From Amphritea sp. (GTDB lineage Bacteria > Pseudomonadota > Gammaproteobacteria > Pseudomonadales > Balneatricaceae), in NCBI RefSeq assembly GCF_016744155.1, contig NZ_JADGEW010000028.1, positions 1 to 55,347 on the forward strand: a stretch of 55,347 nucleotides of DNA, read 5' to 3'. The position numbers and the translations under genes were made by a program. This document shows, one piece after another, positions 26,261 through 36,031 of the stretch. Each line of letters opens with the position of its first letter. Positions within the stretch are counted from its first letter, which is position 1. Below the pieces are notes generated by a model. The model worked only from the letters and a program-made list of their open reading frames with translations, was not told where the DNA came from and did no database searches.

Positions 26261-29200
26261 ATGTTTCCTCTCTCGCTCTATTTTTCAGCACAGCAGGTTA
26301 AATGGTCTGCTAAGCAACTGTGGAACAATATTCCAGCCCATTACTGTATTGAAGAAGCAGCATTGGTGCCTCAGTTACTGGAGCTGGTACAGCCAGTTGA
26401 CCCAAAACACCGTAAGGTCGCTACCGGCTGGATAAAAACCATCCGGGAAAACAGTGAAAATCAGCTCTATCTAGACCAGTTTCTAAAAACCTTCAGCCTG
26501 GAAACAGAGGAAGGAATACTCCTGTTGTCACTGGCAGAAACTCTATTAAGAGTGCCTGACCAGAAAACCGCTGACGCTCTGATAGAAGACAAGCTCAGCT
26601 CTGCTCAGTGGCAGCTCTACTTTGACCCCAATAACTCTATTCTGCTCAACACCAGCGTCTGGGGACTGGCCCTTAGTCAACAGTTAATAGACCCTCAAGC
26701 TGGACCGGATTCGATCTTTAGCCGGCTGGTTGAGCGGATCAGTCGACCGGTCATCCGTAAAGCCCTGACCCAGGCTATGAATAACCTGGGAGAGCGTTTC
26801 GTCTTTAGCCCTGATATACAAACAGGACTTGCCCGCATCCATGACCTGGGTCGTAACCAGACTTGCTCATTTGATATGCTCGGGGAAGCGGCGGTAACCG
26901 GGCAAGATGCAAAGCGCTACTTTAGCGCCTATCTGGAAGCAATCGAATCCGTGGCAGCACAGAACCTCGAAGAGCGGCCCGCTGCCTCAGTTTCGATTAA
27001 ACTTTCCGCCCTGCATCCACGTCTGGAACCTCTCAAATCAAACCATGTTATCGATGAAGTCGTACAACGCGTGCTTCACCTGCTAGTAGTTGCCAGAACA
27101 GAGAATGTACCTATAACCATCGATGCTGAAGAATGCAGTCGACAAGAACTGACGCTGCAGATTTTCGAAGCTTTACTGCGCAGTGATATATGTAAAGACT
27201 GGGGAGGGCTTGGCATTGCGGTACAAGCCTATTCTAAACGCGCCCTGCCAATTCTCGCCTGGCTAAGCTTCATCGCGCAGGAGCTGCAAACAGCTATTCC
27301 TGTACGGCTAGTTAAAGGCGCCTATTGGGATACAGAGATCAAACAGGCCCAACAACAGGGTCTTAGTGACTATCCTGTTTACACCCTGAAGCAAGCGACC
27401 GACCTCTCTTATCAGGTGTGTGCTCAATATCTATTGAGCGAACAGTGTCCATTGCTAAAACCGCAATTTGCCAGCCACAACGCCTCGAGCATCAGTCAGG
27501 TCATCAGTCTTTCACAACAGAGTAGCAAACCGCTCGAGTTTCAACGTCTGCACGGCATGGGAGAAGCGCTCTATGAAGAGATTCTTAGCCAAAACACTGA
27601 AGCCCGGCTAAGAGTTTACGCGCCGGTAGGTGCTCATCAGCAACTGCTTCCTTATCTGGTCCGCCGGCTACTGGAAAATGGCGCGAACAGTGCGTTTATT
27701 TTGCAACAGTTTGATTCGAGTATAAGCCCTGAGCAGTTAACTGAAACCGCATCGGAGCAGCTACAGGCACTGGAACTGAAACGAAACCCAGCTATTCCTC
27801 TGCCAACCGACCTGTACCAGCCAAACCGGGAAAACTCTGCTGGTGTGATACTGGATTCCCAACAGCAGGTGGCACAACTGTTAGAAAGAATCGAACCTTT
27901 TATGGATCACCAGTGGCAAGCTGCAGCGCTGATTAATGGAGAAGCCGTCCGATCCCAACCGGCAATAACCACCGTTTCACCTTTTGACCTGAGCCTACCA
28001 ACCGGCCAGCTATTTAACGCTACTGAAGAGGATGTGCGGGAAGCCTACGCCGTCACCCGGGCAGGTTTTATCAACTGGAACAACCGTCCGGTCACCGCGC
28101 GAGCGATGATCATCAAACGTTTCGCCCTCTTACTGGAAGAACACCGGGAGGAGTTAATTGCCCTGTGTCTGCGTGAAGCGGGTAAAACCCTTAAAGATGC
28201 TATTAATGAAATTCGCGAGGCGATCGATTTTTGCTATTACTATGCCCATGAAGCAACCACCCGATTAATCAGCCAACCGATGCCATCAGTGACCGGTGAA
28301 GAAAACATTCTGAGCTATGAAGGCCGGGGCATTTTCGTCTGTATCAGTCCCTGGAACTTTCCGCTGGCCATCTGGACCGGTCAGGTAGTCGCCGCACTGC
28401 TAGCGGGTAACTCAGTCATTTCCAAGCCAGCCAGTAGCACCCCACTAATCGCCTACCGGGCAACCCAGTTGCTGTTAGACGCCGGCGTACCTAAAGATGC
28501 GATAGCGCTTCTTCCGGGGCGTAGCCAGGAGATAGGTTCACAACTCACCAACGACTTTCGTCTCTCTGGCGTTGCTTTTACAGGCTCTACCCGGGGGGCA
28601 ACTGAGATAGTTCGCCAACTAGCGCTTCGAGAAGGCGCTGCAATCGTCCCCTTTATTGCCGAAACCGGCGGACAAAACGCCATGATCGTCGATAGCACCG
28701 CCCTGCCGGAACAAGTTGTCAGAGACGTAATAGAGTCAGCCTTCAATAGCGCCGGCCAGCGCTGCTCGGCATTACGGGTTCTTTACCTTCAGGAGGACAC
28801 TGCAGATCAGATTGAAGCGATGCTCATAGGGGCTATTCATACCCTGAAAATTGGCGATCCTTCTGAGATAGATACCGATATCGGCCCTATTATTAACATT
28901 AATGCTTTGCAGGCGCTACTTGGCCATATAGAGCATTGCCGGGAACATAGACGATTACTATTCGAAGCTGAGTTGAAAGAACAGTACAACTCTGGCTATT
29001 TCGTAGCTCCGACACTAGTCCGACTACATACCATCGATGAGCTCAGCGACGAACATTTCGGCCCGGTTCTGCATATCATCCGATATCAGGCGGACAACCT
29101 TGACCGGATTATTGAGGAGATAAACCGTACCGGTTACGGCCTCACTCTGGGAGTCCATTCCAGAAATAACCAGACTATCAACCATATCTGCAATCACGCC

Positions 29201-29407
29201 AGAGTGGGCAATATATATATCAACCGTAATCAGATTGGAGCCATTGTCAGCTCTCAGCCTTTTGGTGGTATGGGACTGTCCGGCACCGGCCCGAAAGCCG
29301 GTGGACCAAACTATCTGATGAGCTTTGCTCAGGAAAAAACCTGCTCAACCAATATCAGCGCAAATGGGGTTAATCAGCAGCTACTTAACCAAAGCTACCA
29401 GCGCTAA
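26261..29407 (+). CDS. putA: Bifunctional proline dehydrogenase / P5C dehydrogenase
   Basis: Oxidises proline to glutamate in two steps. It has 1048 residues and belongs to the short PutA class: there is no N-terminal RHH DNA-binding domain and no C-terminal extension as in the 1320-residue E. coli protein. PRODH barrel motifs are SVKLSALHPR-like ASVSIKLSALHPRL, VRLVKGAYWD, FASHNA, FQRLHGMGEALY and RVYAPVGAHQQLLPYLVRRL. The ALDH half has ISPWNFPLAIWTGQ, FTGSTRGA, AETGGQNAMIVD, the catalytic Cys in SAGQRCSALR and FGGMGLSGTGPKAGG. It cannot autoregulate through RHH, so control must be by another protein. Confidence 0.95.
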   Translation: MFPLSLYFSAQQVKWSAKQLWNNIPAHYCIEEAALVPQLLELVQPVDPKHRKVATGWIKTIRENSENQLYLDQFLKTFSLETEEGILLLSLAETLLRVPDQKTADALIEDKLSSAQWQLYFDPNNSILLNTSVWGLALSQQLIDPQAGPDSIFSRLVERISRPVIRKALTQAMNNLGERFVFSPDIQTGLARIHDLGRNQTCSFDMLGEAAVTGQDAKRYFSAYLEAIESVAAQNLEERPAASVSIKLSALHPRLEPLKSNHVIDEVVQRVLHLLVVARTENVPITIDAEECSRQELTLQIFEALLRSDICKDWGGLGIAVQAYSKRALPILAWLSFIAQELQTAIPVRLVKGAYWDTEIKQAQQQGLSDYPVYTLKQATDLSYQVCAQYLLSEQCPLLKPQFASHNASSISQVISLSQQSSKPLEFQRLHGMGEALYEEILSQNTEARLRVYAPVGAHQQLLPYLVRRLLENGANSAFILQQFDSSISPEQLTETASEQLQALELKRNPAIPLPTDLYQPNRENSAGVILDSQQQVAQLLERIEPFMDHQWQAAALINGEAVRSQPAITTVSPFDLSLPTGQLFNATEEDVREAYAVTRAGFINWNNRPVTARAMIIKRFALLLEEHREELIALCLREAGKTLKDAINEIREAIDFCYYYAHEATTRLISQPMPSVTGEENILSYEGRGIFVCISPWNFPLAIWTGQVVAALLAGNSVISKPASSTPLIAYRATQLLLDAGVPKDAIALLPGRSQEIGSQLTNDFRLSGVAFTGSTRGATEIVRQLALREGAAIVPFIAETGGQNAMIVDSTALPEQVVRDVIESAFNSAGQRCSALRVLYLQEDTADQIEAMLIGAIHTLKIGDPSEIDTDIGPIININALQALLGHIEHCREHRRLLFEAELKEQYNSGYFVAPTLVRLHTIDELSDEHFGPVLHIIRYQADNLDRIIEEINRTGYGLTLGVHSRNNQTINHICNHARVGNIYINRNQIGAIVSSQPFGGMGLSGTGPKAGGPNYLMSFAQEKTCSTNISANGVNQQLLNQSYQR

Positions 29408-29421
29408 TTGTTAGCCTCTGA

Positions 29422-30810
29422 TCAGGCGGATACGGCCTGTACCAGACGATAGCAAGGCTGATATTCCTCATAGTTTATTTTCATCCGACGCTGTTCAACA
29501 AAGGAGGCCAGCAAAGTATCCAGCGCCTCCATCATCTCTGTCTCGCCACTGAGTTCAAACGGGCCATGCTCTTCAATCGCTCGAATACCTGGCTCTTTCA
29601 CATTGCCCGCAACAATTCCGGACAACGCTTTTCGCAGGGTTGCCGCCAGCAGGTAATCGGGCTGATCATAGACCAAATCCAAACCAGCCATATTTTCATG
29701 GGTCGGCTCAAACGGTTGCTGAAACTCAGAGGGAATATGTAACTGCCAGTTAAAGTGAAATGATTCGCCGGTCGCTTTCCTGTACTCAGTCACCCGCGCT
29801 AAGCCCGCTTTCATTTTAACGGCGACATCATAGGGATCACCCACAACAATCTCATAAAGCTCTGCGGCTTTATCACCTAAAGTCGCCCGAATGAATCGAT
29901 CTACCGTTTCAAAATACGCTTCACTGCCTTGAGGCCCGGTAAAAATAAATGGGAATGGAACATTAATGTTTCGCTCATGCAACAACACTCCCAACATATA
30001 AAGAATCTCTTCGGCGGTACCTGCCCCTCCCGGAAAGACAATAATGCCATGTCCCAAACGCACAAAAGCCTCAAGCCGTTTCTCGATATCGGGCATAATT
30101 ATCAGTTCATTGACAATCGGATTGGGAGACTCAGCGGCGATAATCCCTGGCTCAGATACGCCGAGATAACGGGCATCGGTCACCCGCTGTTTAGCATGCG
30201 CAATAGTGGCGCCTTTCATCGGCCCCTTCATCGCTCCGGGACCACAGCCGGTACAGACACTAAAACCACGCAGGCCCAGCTCATAACCAACCTGTTTAGT
30301 GTAAATATATTCATCTCTACTGATCGAATGGCCACCCCAGCAAACCACCAGATTAGGTTTGATATGCGGCTCTATCGCACTGGCATGACGTAAGATATGA
30401 AACACCATATTGGTGATCTGTTCACCTTCTTCTAACCCATCGCAGCAGATATCCAGTTCGTCCACAACATAGAGCAGATCTCGAAGCACTGAGAACATAT
30501 GTTCACGGATACCCTGAATTATCTCTCCATCAACAAAGGCACTTGCGGGTGCGTTGATCAGCTCCAATTGGACACCCCGGTGCTTATGGCTCACCCGAAT
30601 ATCAAAATCTTTATGCTTTTCCAACACTTGCTTGGTGCTATCTAATTCACTGCCGCAGTTCAACACCGCCAGCGCACACTGTCTGAATAATGGATATAAG
30701 CCCGCCTGATTGCGATCCTGCAGCTTAGCTACTTCATGTGGTGAAAGCGTATCAAGACTATCAAGCGGCGTAATATTTGCCGATACAAACTGTTCTGTCA
30801 TCATTGTCAT
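29422..30810 (-). CDS. ppnN: Pyrimidine/purine nucleotide 5'-monophosphate nucleosidase
   Basis: LOG-type nucleosidase (YgdH/PpnN) that hydrolyses nucleoside monophosphates to ribose-5-phosphate and base, stimulated by (p)ppGpp in E. coli. It has 462 residues, full family length. The N-terminal PpnN domain is followed by GGHSISRDEYIYTK, CTGCGPGAMKGPMKGA and the LOG motif PGGAGTAEE. The start is ambiguous: ATGs at 30810, 30804 and 30801 share the SD GAGGGG, and spacing favours 30804. Confidence 0.92.
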   Translation of the reverse strand: MTMMTEQFVSANITPLDSLDTLSPHEVAKLQDRNQAGLYPLFRQCALAVLNCGSELDSTKQVLEKHKDFDIRVSHKHRGVQLELINAPASAFVDGEIIQGIREHMFSVLRDLLYVVDELDICCDGLEEGEQITNMVFHILRHASAIEPHIKPNLVVCWGGHSISRDEYIYTKQVGYELGLRGFSVCTGCGPGAMKGPMKGATIAHAKQRVTDARYLGVSEPGIIAAESPNPIVNELIIMPDIEKRLEAFVRLGHGIIVFPGGAGTAEEILYMLGVLLHERNINVPFPFIFTGPQGSEAYFETVDRFIRATLGDKAAELYEIVVGDPYDVAVKMKAGLARVTEYRKATGESFHFNWQLHIPSEFQQPFEPTHENMAGLDLVYDQPDYLLAATLRKALSGIVAGNVKEPGIRAIEEHGPFELSGETEMMEALDTLLASFVEQRRMKINYEEYQPCYRLVQAVSA

Positions 30811-30973
30811 GCCCCTCTATGCAAATACCCCAGCACAGGAACGATTCCCAGCTGTAAACAGGGCTTAGCGGATCCATCCATAGTAGATTTGACCCCACTA
30901 AAAAATATAAAGTTCAGGTTACAATATAGTTAGTTTTTTAACTCTACTCCAATAACCCGTTGATAAAAAAGAA

Positions 30974-31681
30974 TTAACCTCTTATCAAAGCATCCACAAA
31001 CAGCGGTAATTCGCGGCTTGCAGGGCCATATATATGTCGATCAAAAGCAGATTGAGTTTTCGATGGTTCCAGGTTTATCTCTATTGTTTCAGCCCCAACA
31101 CTGTTAGCCAATTCAACAAAACCGGCTGCTGGATACACATGCCCTGAGGTACCGATGGAAATAAACAGATCGCAATGCTCTAACGCATCATAGATAAGCT
31201 CCATCTGCATCGGCAGCTCACCGAACCAAACGATATCTGGCCGAAGAGTTCCAGCCCGATCACAGCAGCTACAACGCAGATCCGGCTGCACCGAGTGATG
31301 ATTAGGAAACACCTGACCCGAAGTAGTACAACGCAGATTAAGTAGCTCTCCATGCATATGGATCAGATTTTCACTTCCCGCCCGCTCATGCAGGTTATCA
31401 ATATTCTGAGTGACCAGCAGAAGTTGACCAGAAAACGCCTGTTCCAGCCGGGCCAGAGCCTCATGGGCCGGATTCGGACGAATATCTGGTTGTAACAGAT
31501 GCTCACGGCGTTGATTGTAAAAACGATGTACCAGCTCAGGATCTCTAATAAAAGCTTCCGGCGTCGCCACATCTTCAATTCGGTGATCTTCCCATAATCC
31601 ATCGGCTGCGCGAAAGGTTCTGATACCTGACTCTGCCGAGATTCCCGCACCGGTTAGAATAACAATATTCTGATATTGCAC
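30974..31681 (-). CDS. cobB: NAD-dependent protein deacylase (sirtuin, CobB class III)
   Basis: Sir2-family deacylase, 235 residues. GAGISAESGIRTFR binds NAD; QNIDNLHERAG and HMHG contain the catalytic His; Cys pattern RCTTSG ... CSCC matches E. coli CobB. The FYNQRR segment gives the Tyr-x-x-Arg pair linked with desuccinylase/demalonylase activity. The start codon is GTG, 8 nt after GAGGAA. Confidence 0.92.
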   Translation of the reverse strand: MQYQNIVILTGAGISAESGIRTFRAADGLWEDHRIEDVATPEAFIRDPELVHRFYNQRREHLLQPDIRPNPAHEALARLEQAFSGQLLLVTQNIDNLHERAGSENLIHMHGELLNLRCTTSGQVFPNHHSVQPDLRCSCCDRAGTLRPDIVWFGELPMQMELIYDALEHCDLFISIGTSGHVYPAAGFVELANSVGAETIEINLEPSKTQSAFDRHIYGPASRELPLFVDALIRG

Positions 31682-31753
31682 TGGTTAGTTCCTCAAAAAT
31701 GGTAACTCATGGGTTTTATCCTACGCCAACTTCTGCTTAACTAACCATACAGG

Positions 31754-31769
31754 CCGGAAAAATTTCCGG
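31754..31769. promoter_or_regulatory. Palindrome upstream of the PhoH-like gene
   Basis: CCGGAAA-AA-TTTCCGG is a perfect dyad 39 bp before the start codon, between divergent cobB and phoH-like genes. It could be an operator or a leader hairpin; there is no T-run. Confidence 0.4.
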
Positions 31770-31807
31770 TAGCTGTAAAATTTAGTCGTATCGAGAAGGA
31801 AACCCGA

Positions 31808-33193
31808 ATGAGTGCTGATAAACTCTATATCCTCGACACCAATGTTTTACTGCATGACCCAAACTGCCTGTACGAGTTCAAGGAACAGGATGTCGCTATC
31901 CCGATGACTGTCCTGGAAGAACTGGACAACATCAAAGACCGTAAGCAAAGCGTGGCACAGGAAGCCCGACACGTTATTCGCGCTATCGACAATATCTTAA
32001 GCGTTGCAACGCCCTCTCAAATTCTAAAAGGGGTACCGATTCTGGTACCTGGAACAGAAGACGCAACCAAGCTGGGCAAGCTAAGCATCTTCCCCGATCA
32101 CGAACTAACTGCCCGTCAGGGTTTTCTGCCTGACAACAAAAACAACGACAATCATATAATCAATTGCGCTCTGCATCTGCAAGGCAGTGATCCTCACCGT
32201 GAAATAATCCTGGTTACCAAAGATATCAACATGCGCCTTAAAGCGCTGGGTGCCGGACTTCAGAGAGTAGAGGATTACCGTAAAGACCAGCTGGTTTCCG
32301 ATCTGGACTTACTGCCTTCTGGCCATCACCATATCGATGGAAGTTTTTGGGAAAAAGTCGAAAAAGTTAAAAGCTATCAGGAAGGGGCCAACACCTATCA
32401 CAAAATCACCCCTGACCTGCTTCCTGAAGCCTATCCCTGTCAGTATATCTATGACGACTCAAAAGACTTTGCTGCCCGGGTAGTCTCAGTTAATCACGAA
32501 GAGACCATACTGATGGATCTGGGGCATCAAAAGCTGATGCAACAGGAATGTTGGGGTATAAGCCCGATCAACATCTATCAGGCGTTTGCTATGCAGTCGA
32601 TTCAGGACCCTGATATCGATCTCTGCCTTCTTAACGGTGCAGCCGGTTCAGGTAAGACCCTGATCGCCTTAGCCTGTGCTTTGGAAATGGTGATTGAAGA
32701 GGGCCGCTACAATAAAATTATTGTCACCCGCTCTACGCCACCCGTTGCCGAAGATATCGGCTTTCTGCCTGGCACCGAAGAAGAAAAGATGACTCCTTGG
32801 TTGAGCTCGATCCACGATAACCTGGAAGCGATGCATGAAGGGGATGACCGGCCTCAAAGCAGCATTAAATATGCTATTGAGAAGGCGAACATCCAGTTTA
32901 AGTCGCTTAACTTCATCCGCGGCCGAAGCATTCAGAACGCCATCGTACTGATTGATGAGGCACAAAACCTGACACCACAGCAGTTGAAGACCATTCTGAC
33001 TCGCTGCGGCAAAGACAGTAAGATGATCTGCCTGGGTAACCTGGCTCAGATCGACTCAAACTATCTGACCCCGCTGACCTCAGGCCTGACCTACGTGGTT
33101 GAACGGTTTAAAGACTTTGAAAGCTCTTCAACAGTCCACTTAGAGGGCATCTTCCGTTCAAGGCTGGCAGAATACGCCGAAGAACACCTCTGA
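31808..33193 (+). CDS. PIN-PhoH family ATPase (PhoH2-like)
   Basis: 461 residues. The N-terminal PIN nuclease-like domain has LDTNVLLHDP, TVLEELDNIK and LVTKDINMRLKA with acidic residues. The C-terminal PhoH ATPase domain has Walker A NGAAGSGKTLIALA, TRSTPPVAEDIGFLPGT and Walker B IVLIDEAQNLTPQQ. Related proteins are reported as RNA helicase/ribonucleases; the role here is inferred. A strong SD (GAGAAGGA) precedes it and a terminator follows. Confidence 0.92.
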   Translation: MSADKLYILDTNVLLHDPNCLYEFKEQDVAIPMTVLEELDNIKDRKQSVAQEARHVIRAIDNILSVATPSQILKGVPILVPGTEDATKLGKLSIFPDHELTARQGFLPDNKNNDNHIINCALHLQGSDPHREIILVTKDINMRLKALGAGLQRVEDYRKDQLVSDLDLLPSGHHHIDGSFWEKVEKVKSYQEGANTYHKITPDLLPEAYPCQYIYDDSKDFAARVVSVNHEETILMDLGHQKLMQQECWGISPINIYQAFAMQSIQDPDIDLCLLNGAAGSGKTLIALACALEMVIEEGRYNKIIVTRSTPPVAEDIGFLPGTEEEKMTPWLSSIHDNLEAMHEGDDRPQSSIKYAIEKANIQFKSLNFIRGRSIQNAIVLIDEAQNLTPQQLKTILTRCGKDSKMICLGNLAQIDSNYLTPLTSGLTYVVERFKDFESSSTVHLEGIFRSRLAEYAEEHL

Positions 33194-33215
33194 TAACTAT
33201 CCTGAAACAAATTCA

Positions 33216-33243
33216 AAGCCGCTACCCTGTAGCGGCTTTTTTC
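33216..33243 (+). terminator. Terminator of the PIN-PhoH gene
   Basis: AAGCCGCTAC and GTAGCGGCTT form a 10-bp stem with loop CCT, followed by a T-run. Confidence 0.9.
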
Positions 33244-33294
33244 TTCTGTTAGTTTTGCTTGTTTATCCGGCGTCGCAGGCGCTAAACTGCAGCC

Positions 33295-33582
33295 ATGATT
33301 CTACGACGCTGCTTTATCTTTCTGATCCGTATCTATCAATACCTGATCAGTCCATTCCTGGGACCTAACTGCCGGTTTTATCCCACCTGTTCCACTTATA
33401 CCCTGGAAGCAATTGAAACCCACGGCATTCTGAAAGGTTGCTGGCTGGGGATCAAACGTATCGGTAAGTGTCATCCAGGACACCCTGGAGGCTTTGATCC
33501 GGTCCCGCCTTGTTGCAGCGACGAAGCACAACAGCCCGCCAAGCCCGATCCGCTTTCATCAAAACAGCCACCCACCGACTAA
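33295..33582 (+). CDS. yidD: Membrane protein insertion efficiency factor YidD
   Basis: 95-residue Yid[49 protein letters not shown] and DPVP are diagnostic. It is normally found in the rpmH-rnpA-yidD-yidC cluster; here it stands alone between phoH-like and a transporter-like gene. The extra C-terminal 20 residues are Pro/Ser-rich. The ribosome site is weak. Confidence 0.92.
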   Translation: MILRRCFIFLIRIYQYLISPFLGPNCRFYPTCSTYTLEAIETHGILKGCWLGIKRIGKCHPGHPGGFDPVPPCCSDEAQQPAKPDPLSSKQPPTD

Positions 33583-33673
33583 GGTTTTAGGTAGCCTTTT
33601 AATTGACCTGATAAACTAAGACAGCTATAGCTTAACTATCACGTATGAATTAGCTGTTGAAGTAAGGATCAGG

Positions 33674-35944
33674 ATGTTTAGCTCGCTTACGGTTATTCTC
33701 ATCATCTCTCTCTATATGGCGGTACTGTTCGGTATCGCACAACTGGTTGAACGACGTATAGCGGTTCGCGGTGAGGGATTCAAAAGCCCATGGGTCTATA
33801 GTATTTCACTGGCGGTTTACCATACATCCTGGACCTTCTATGGAAGTGTTGGTTTTGCCGCAAGTTCCGGTCTGCTATTTTTAGGTGTCTATCTGGGAGC
33901 AATTCTTGGCATCGTTTTCTGGTGGATAACCCTTAGGCGTATGGTCTTTGCCAAAGAGACATTTCGCATCACCAGCATCGCCGACTTTATCTCCACCCGA
34001 TATAACCGCTCTGAAAGCATTGCTGCACTGGTCACCCTGATCGCTCTGGTCGGTGTTCTTCCCTATATTGCCCTTCAGTTAAAGGCTGTAGTCAGTTCAT
34101 TTCAGCTAATTACCGATCACGAAAGTTCAACCATGGGCTGGGGGCTATCTGGTCTTCTCATAACCCTTTTTATGATCGCATTCACCATTATGTTTGGTAT
34201 GCGGCGGCTTGACCCTACTGAACGTCATCAGGGGATGATGACGGCGCTGGCAGTCGAATGTGTGGTGAAAATAGTCGCCTTCATTTCCATAGGGCTGTTC
34301 GTCAGTTTTACTCTATTTGATGGTTTTGATGATATTACCAAGCGTCTTTTTGATCAGGGTTTTGAGCGGGTAATCAGTATCAGCAGTACTGAAAACTCAG
34401 GAGCCATGTGGCTAACCCTCGTCATCCTCAGCTTTGCTGCGATCCAGAACCTACCCCGTATGTTCCATGTCGCTGTCGTTGAAAATGCTAACCACCAGCA
34501 CATCAAAACGGCAATCTGGGTGTTACCCCTCTATATGATTCTGATCAACCTGTTTGTTGTCCCTATCGCGGCAGGAGGCCTCTTGATGGGACTTCCGGAA
34601 GAGTCGGCAGACTTCTATGTGCTGCTGCTACCGCAAATGGCGGGGAATGATGGTTTGACACTGCTGGCGTTTATCGGTGGCTTTTCAGCCGCTACCGGAA
34701 TGATCATCATCACGACCATGACCCTTTCGACCATGGCATCCAACCACCTGATACTACCCTTGCTTGAGAGAATGCCGGCCTGCAAATTTCTCAAGCCTTT
34801 CCTGTTGCAGATTCGCTGGTTACTGGCTGCACTGATTTTATTGGGTAGCTACGGTTTCGCCATCGAGTTCAGTGATTCTTATATTCTGGTTGCCATTGGC
34901 CTTATCTCATTTGTTGCGGTACTGCAGTTTTCCCCCGCCCTGCTTGGGGGAATCTTCTGGAGCCGAGGTAACAGTATGGGAGCTCTTTCAGGTTTATTAG
35001 CGGGCTTCCTCATCTGGACTTTCACCCTTATGATTCCAGCACTGGTTAATCAGGGCTGGATCTCTGACTCGATAATGAAAGAGGGCTTGTTCGGAATTGC
35101 ATTATTGCACCCGGAAGCTCTTTTCGGATTAGAAGGTCTGGGGTCGATACCCCATAGTGTTTTCTGGTCACTAATTGCTAACATCGGCTTTTACATAACC
35201 GGCTCTCTGCTCTATAGCCCCCAGAAATCAGAACGCCATCATGCCACAGAATTTCTCTGTTCAATGAACCCGGCCCCGACCAAGAGAGCCCGCCCCACTG
35301 GACTGGATCGGTATATATCTCTCGATGACAAGCTCAATGAAGCTCAATCACTACTGGAAGGATACTTAAGCGCCGACAAAACAAAACAAGCCCTCGACCG
35401 TATTACCGAAGATCTACAAGTAACCGGTAAGAGCCATATCGCTATTTTAGAGCTACTTGAGTTCCATCGTATGCTAGAGCATGCGTTAGCAGGATCAATC
35501 GGTTCTGCCAGTGCTCACAAAGCGATGGAAACCAGCATCCGCTATAACAACCGTGAATCCACCGACCTCAAAGCGCTATACAGCCATCTGGTTATAGAAT
35601 TAAATCAACAACACCTTCCAGGTCAAGAAAACCTTATCGAAAGCGAAACGGGAAGCCAGAGTTACGGCCTGATCAATAATCTGCAAAAAAAGATTAAGAA
35701 ACATGAACAAACAATAAAAATGCAGGATAAACAGATTGAAGATCTAGAGGTGAAACTAGAATCGCGCTACCAGGAGATCTTCCACTATCGTCTGGAAACC
35801 CAGAAGATCCAACAGGAAAATGAAACGCTTAAACTGAAGTTTGAAAGCACGCTGAAGATAGAGAAAAACCTAGCCCCTGAAACAAAACTGGACTCAGATA
35901 CAGGCCAAGATCTGGATACAAAGCCAAATCGTGAAGCAAAATAA
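33674..35944 (+). CDS. SLC5-STAC membrane protein with coiled-coil tail, no kinase
   Basis: 756 residues. About 1-520 is an SLC5/sodium-solute-symporter core with some 13 helices, closest in character to the N-terminus of CbrA-type sensor kinases (LAVYHTSWTFYGSVGFAASSGLLFLGVYLGA-like segment in TM2-3). A STAC-like domain follows (LEGYLSADKTKQALDRI ... LEFHRMLEHALAGSIGSASA). The last 130 residues are a charged coiled coil and a low-complexity acidic tail. No H-box, N-box or G-boxes are visible, so it is not a histidine kinase. The SD AAGGA is good; a bidirectional terminator follows. It may be a transporter or a sensor that signals through a partner protein. Confidence 0.8.
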   Translation: MFSSLTVILIISLYMAVLFGIAQLVERRIAVRGEGFKSPWVYSISLAVYHTSWTFYGSVGFAASSGLLFLGVYLGAILGIVFWWITLRRMVFAKETFRITSIADFISTRYNRSESIAALVTLIALVGVLPYIALQLKAVVSSFQLITDHESSTMGWGLSGLLITLFMIAFTIMFGMRRLDPTERHQGMMTALAVECVVKIVAFISIGLFVSFTLFDGFDDITKRLFDQGFERVISISSTENSGAMWLTLVILSFAAIQNLPRMFHVAVVENANHQHIKTAIWVLPLYMILINLFVVPIAAGGLLMGLPEESADFYVLLLPQMAGNDGLTLLAFIGGFSAATGMIIITTMTLSTMASNHLILPLLERMPACKFLKPFLLQIRWLLAALILLGSYGFAIEFSDSYILVAIGLISFVAVLQFSPALLGGIFWSRGNSMGALSGLLAGFLIWTFTLMIPALVNQGWISDSIMKEGLFGIALLHPEALFGLEGLGSIPHSVFWSLIANIGFYITGSLLYSPQKSERHHATEFLCSMNPAPTKRARPTGLDRYISLDDKLNEAQSLLEGYLSADKTKQALDRITEDLQVTGKSHIAILELLEFHRMLEHALAGSIGSASAHKAMETSIRYNNRESTDLKALYSHLVIELNQQHLPGQENLIESETGSQSYGLINNLQKKIKKHEQTIKMQDKQIEDLEVKLESRYQEIFHYRLETQKIQQENETLKLKFESTLKIEKNLAPETKLDSDTGQDLDTKPNREAK

Positions 35945-35985
35945 AATACGGGAAAATAGGACTATTAAATCAGAGATGGGAAGCT

Positions 35986-36017
35986 AAAAAAAACAGCCGC
36001 TTCAGCGGCTGTTTTTT
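35986..36017. terminator. Bidirectional terminator between the SLC5-STAC gene and mscS
   Basis: CAGCCGC and GCGGCTG with loop TTCA, flanked by eight A on the left and six T on the right. Confidence 0.88.
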
Positions 36018-36031
36018 AATTACATAAGCGC

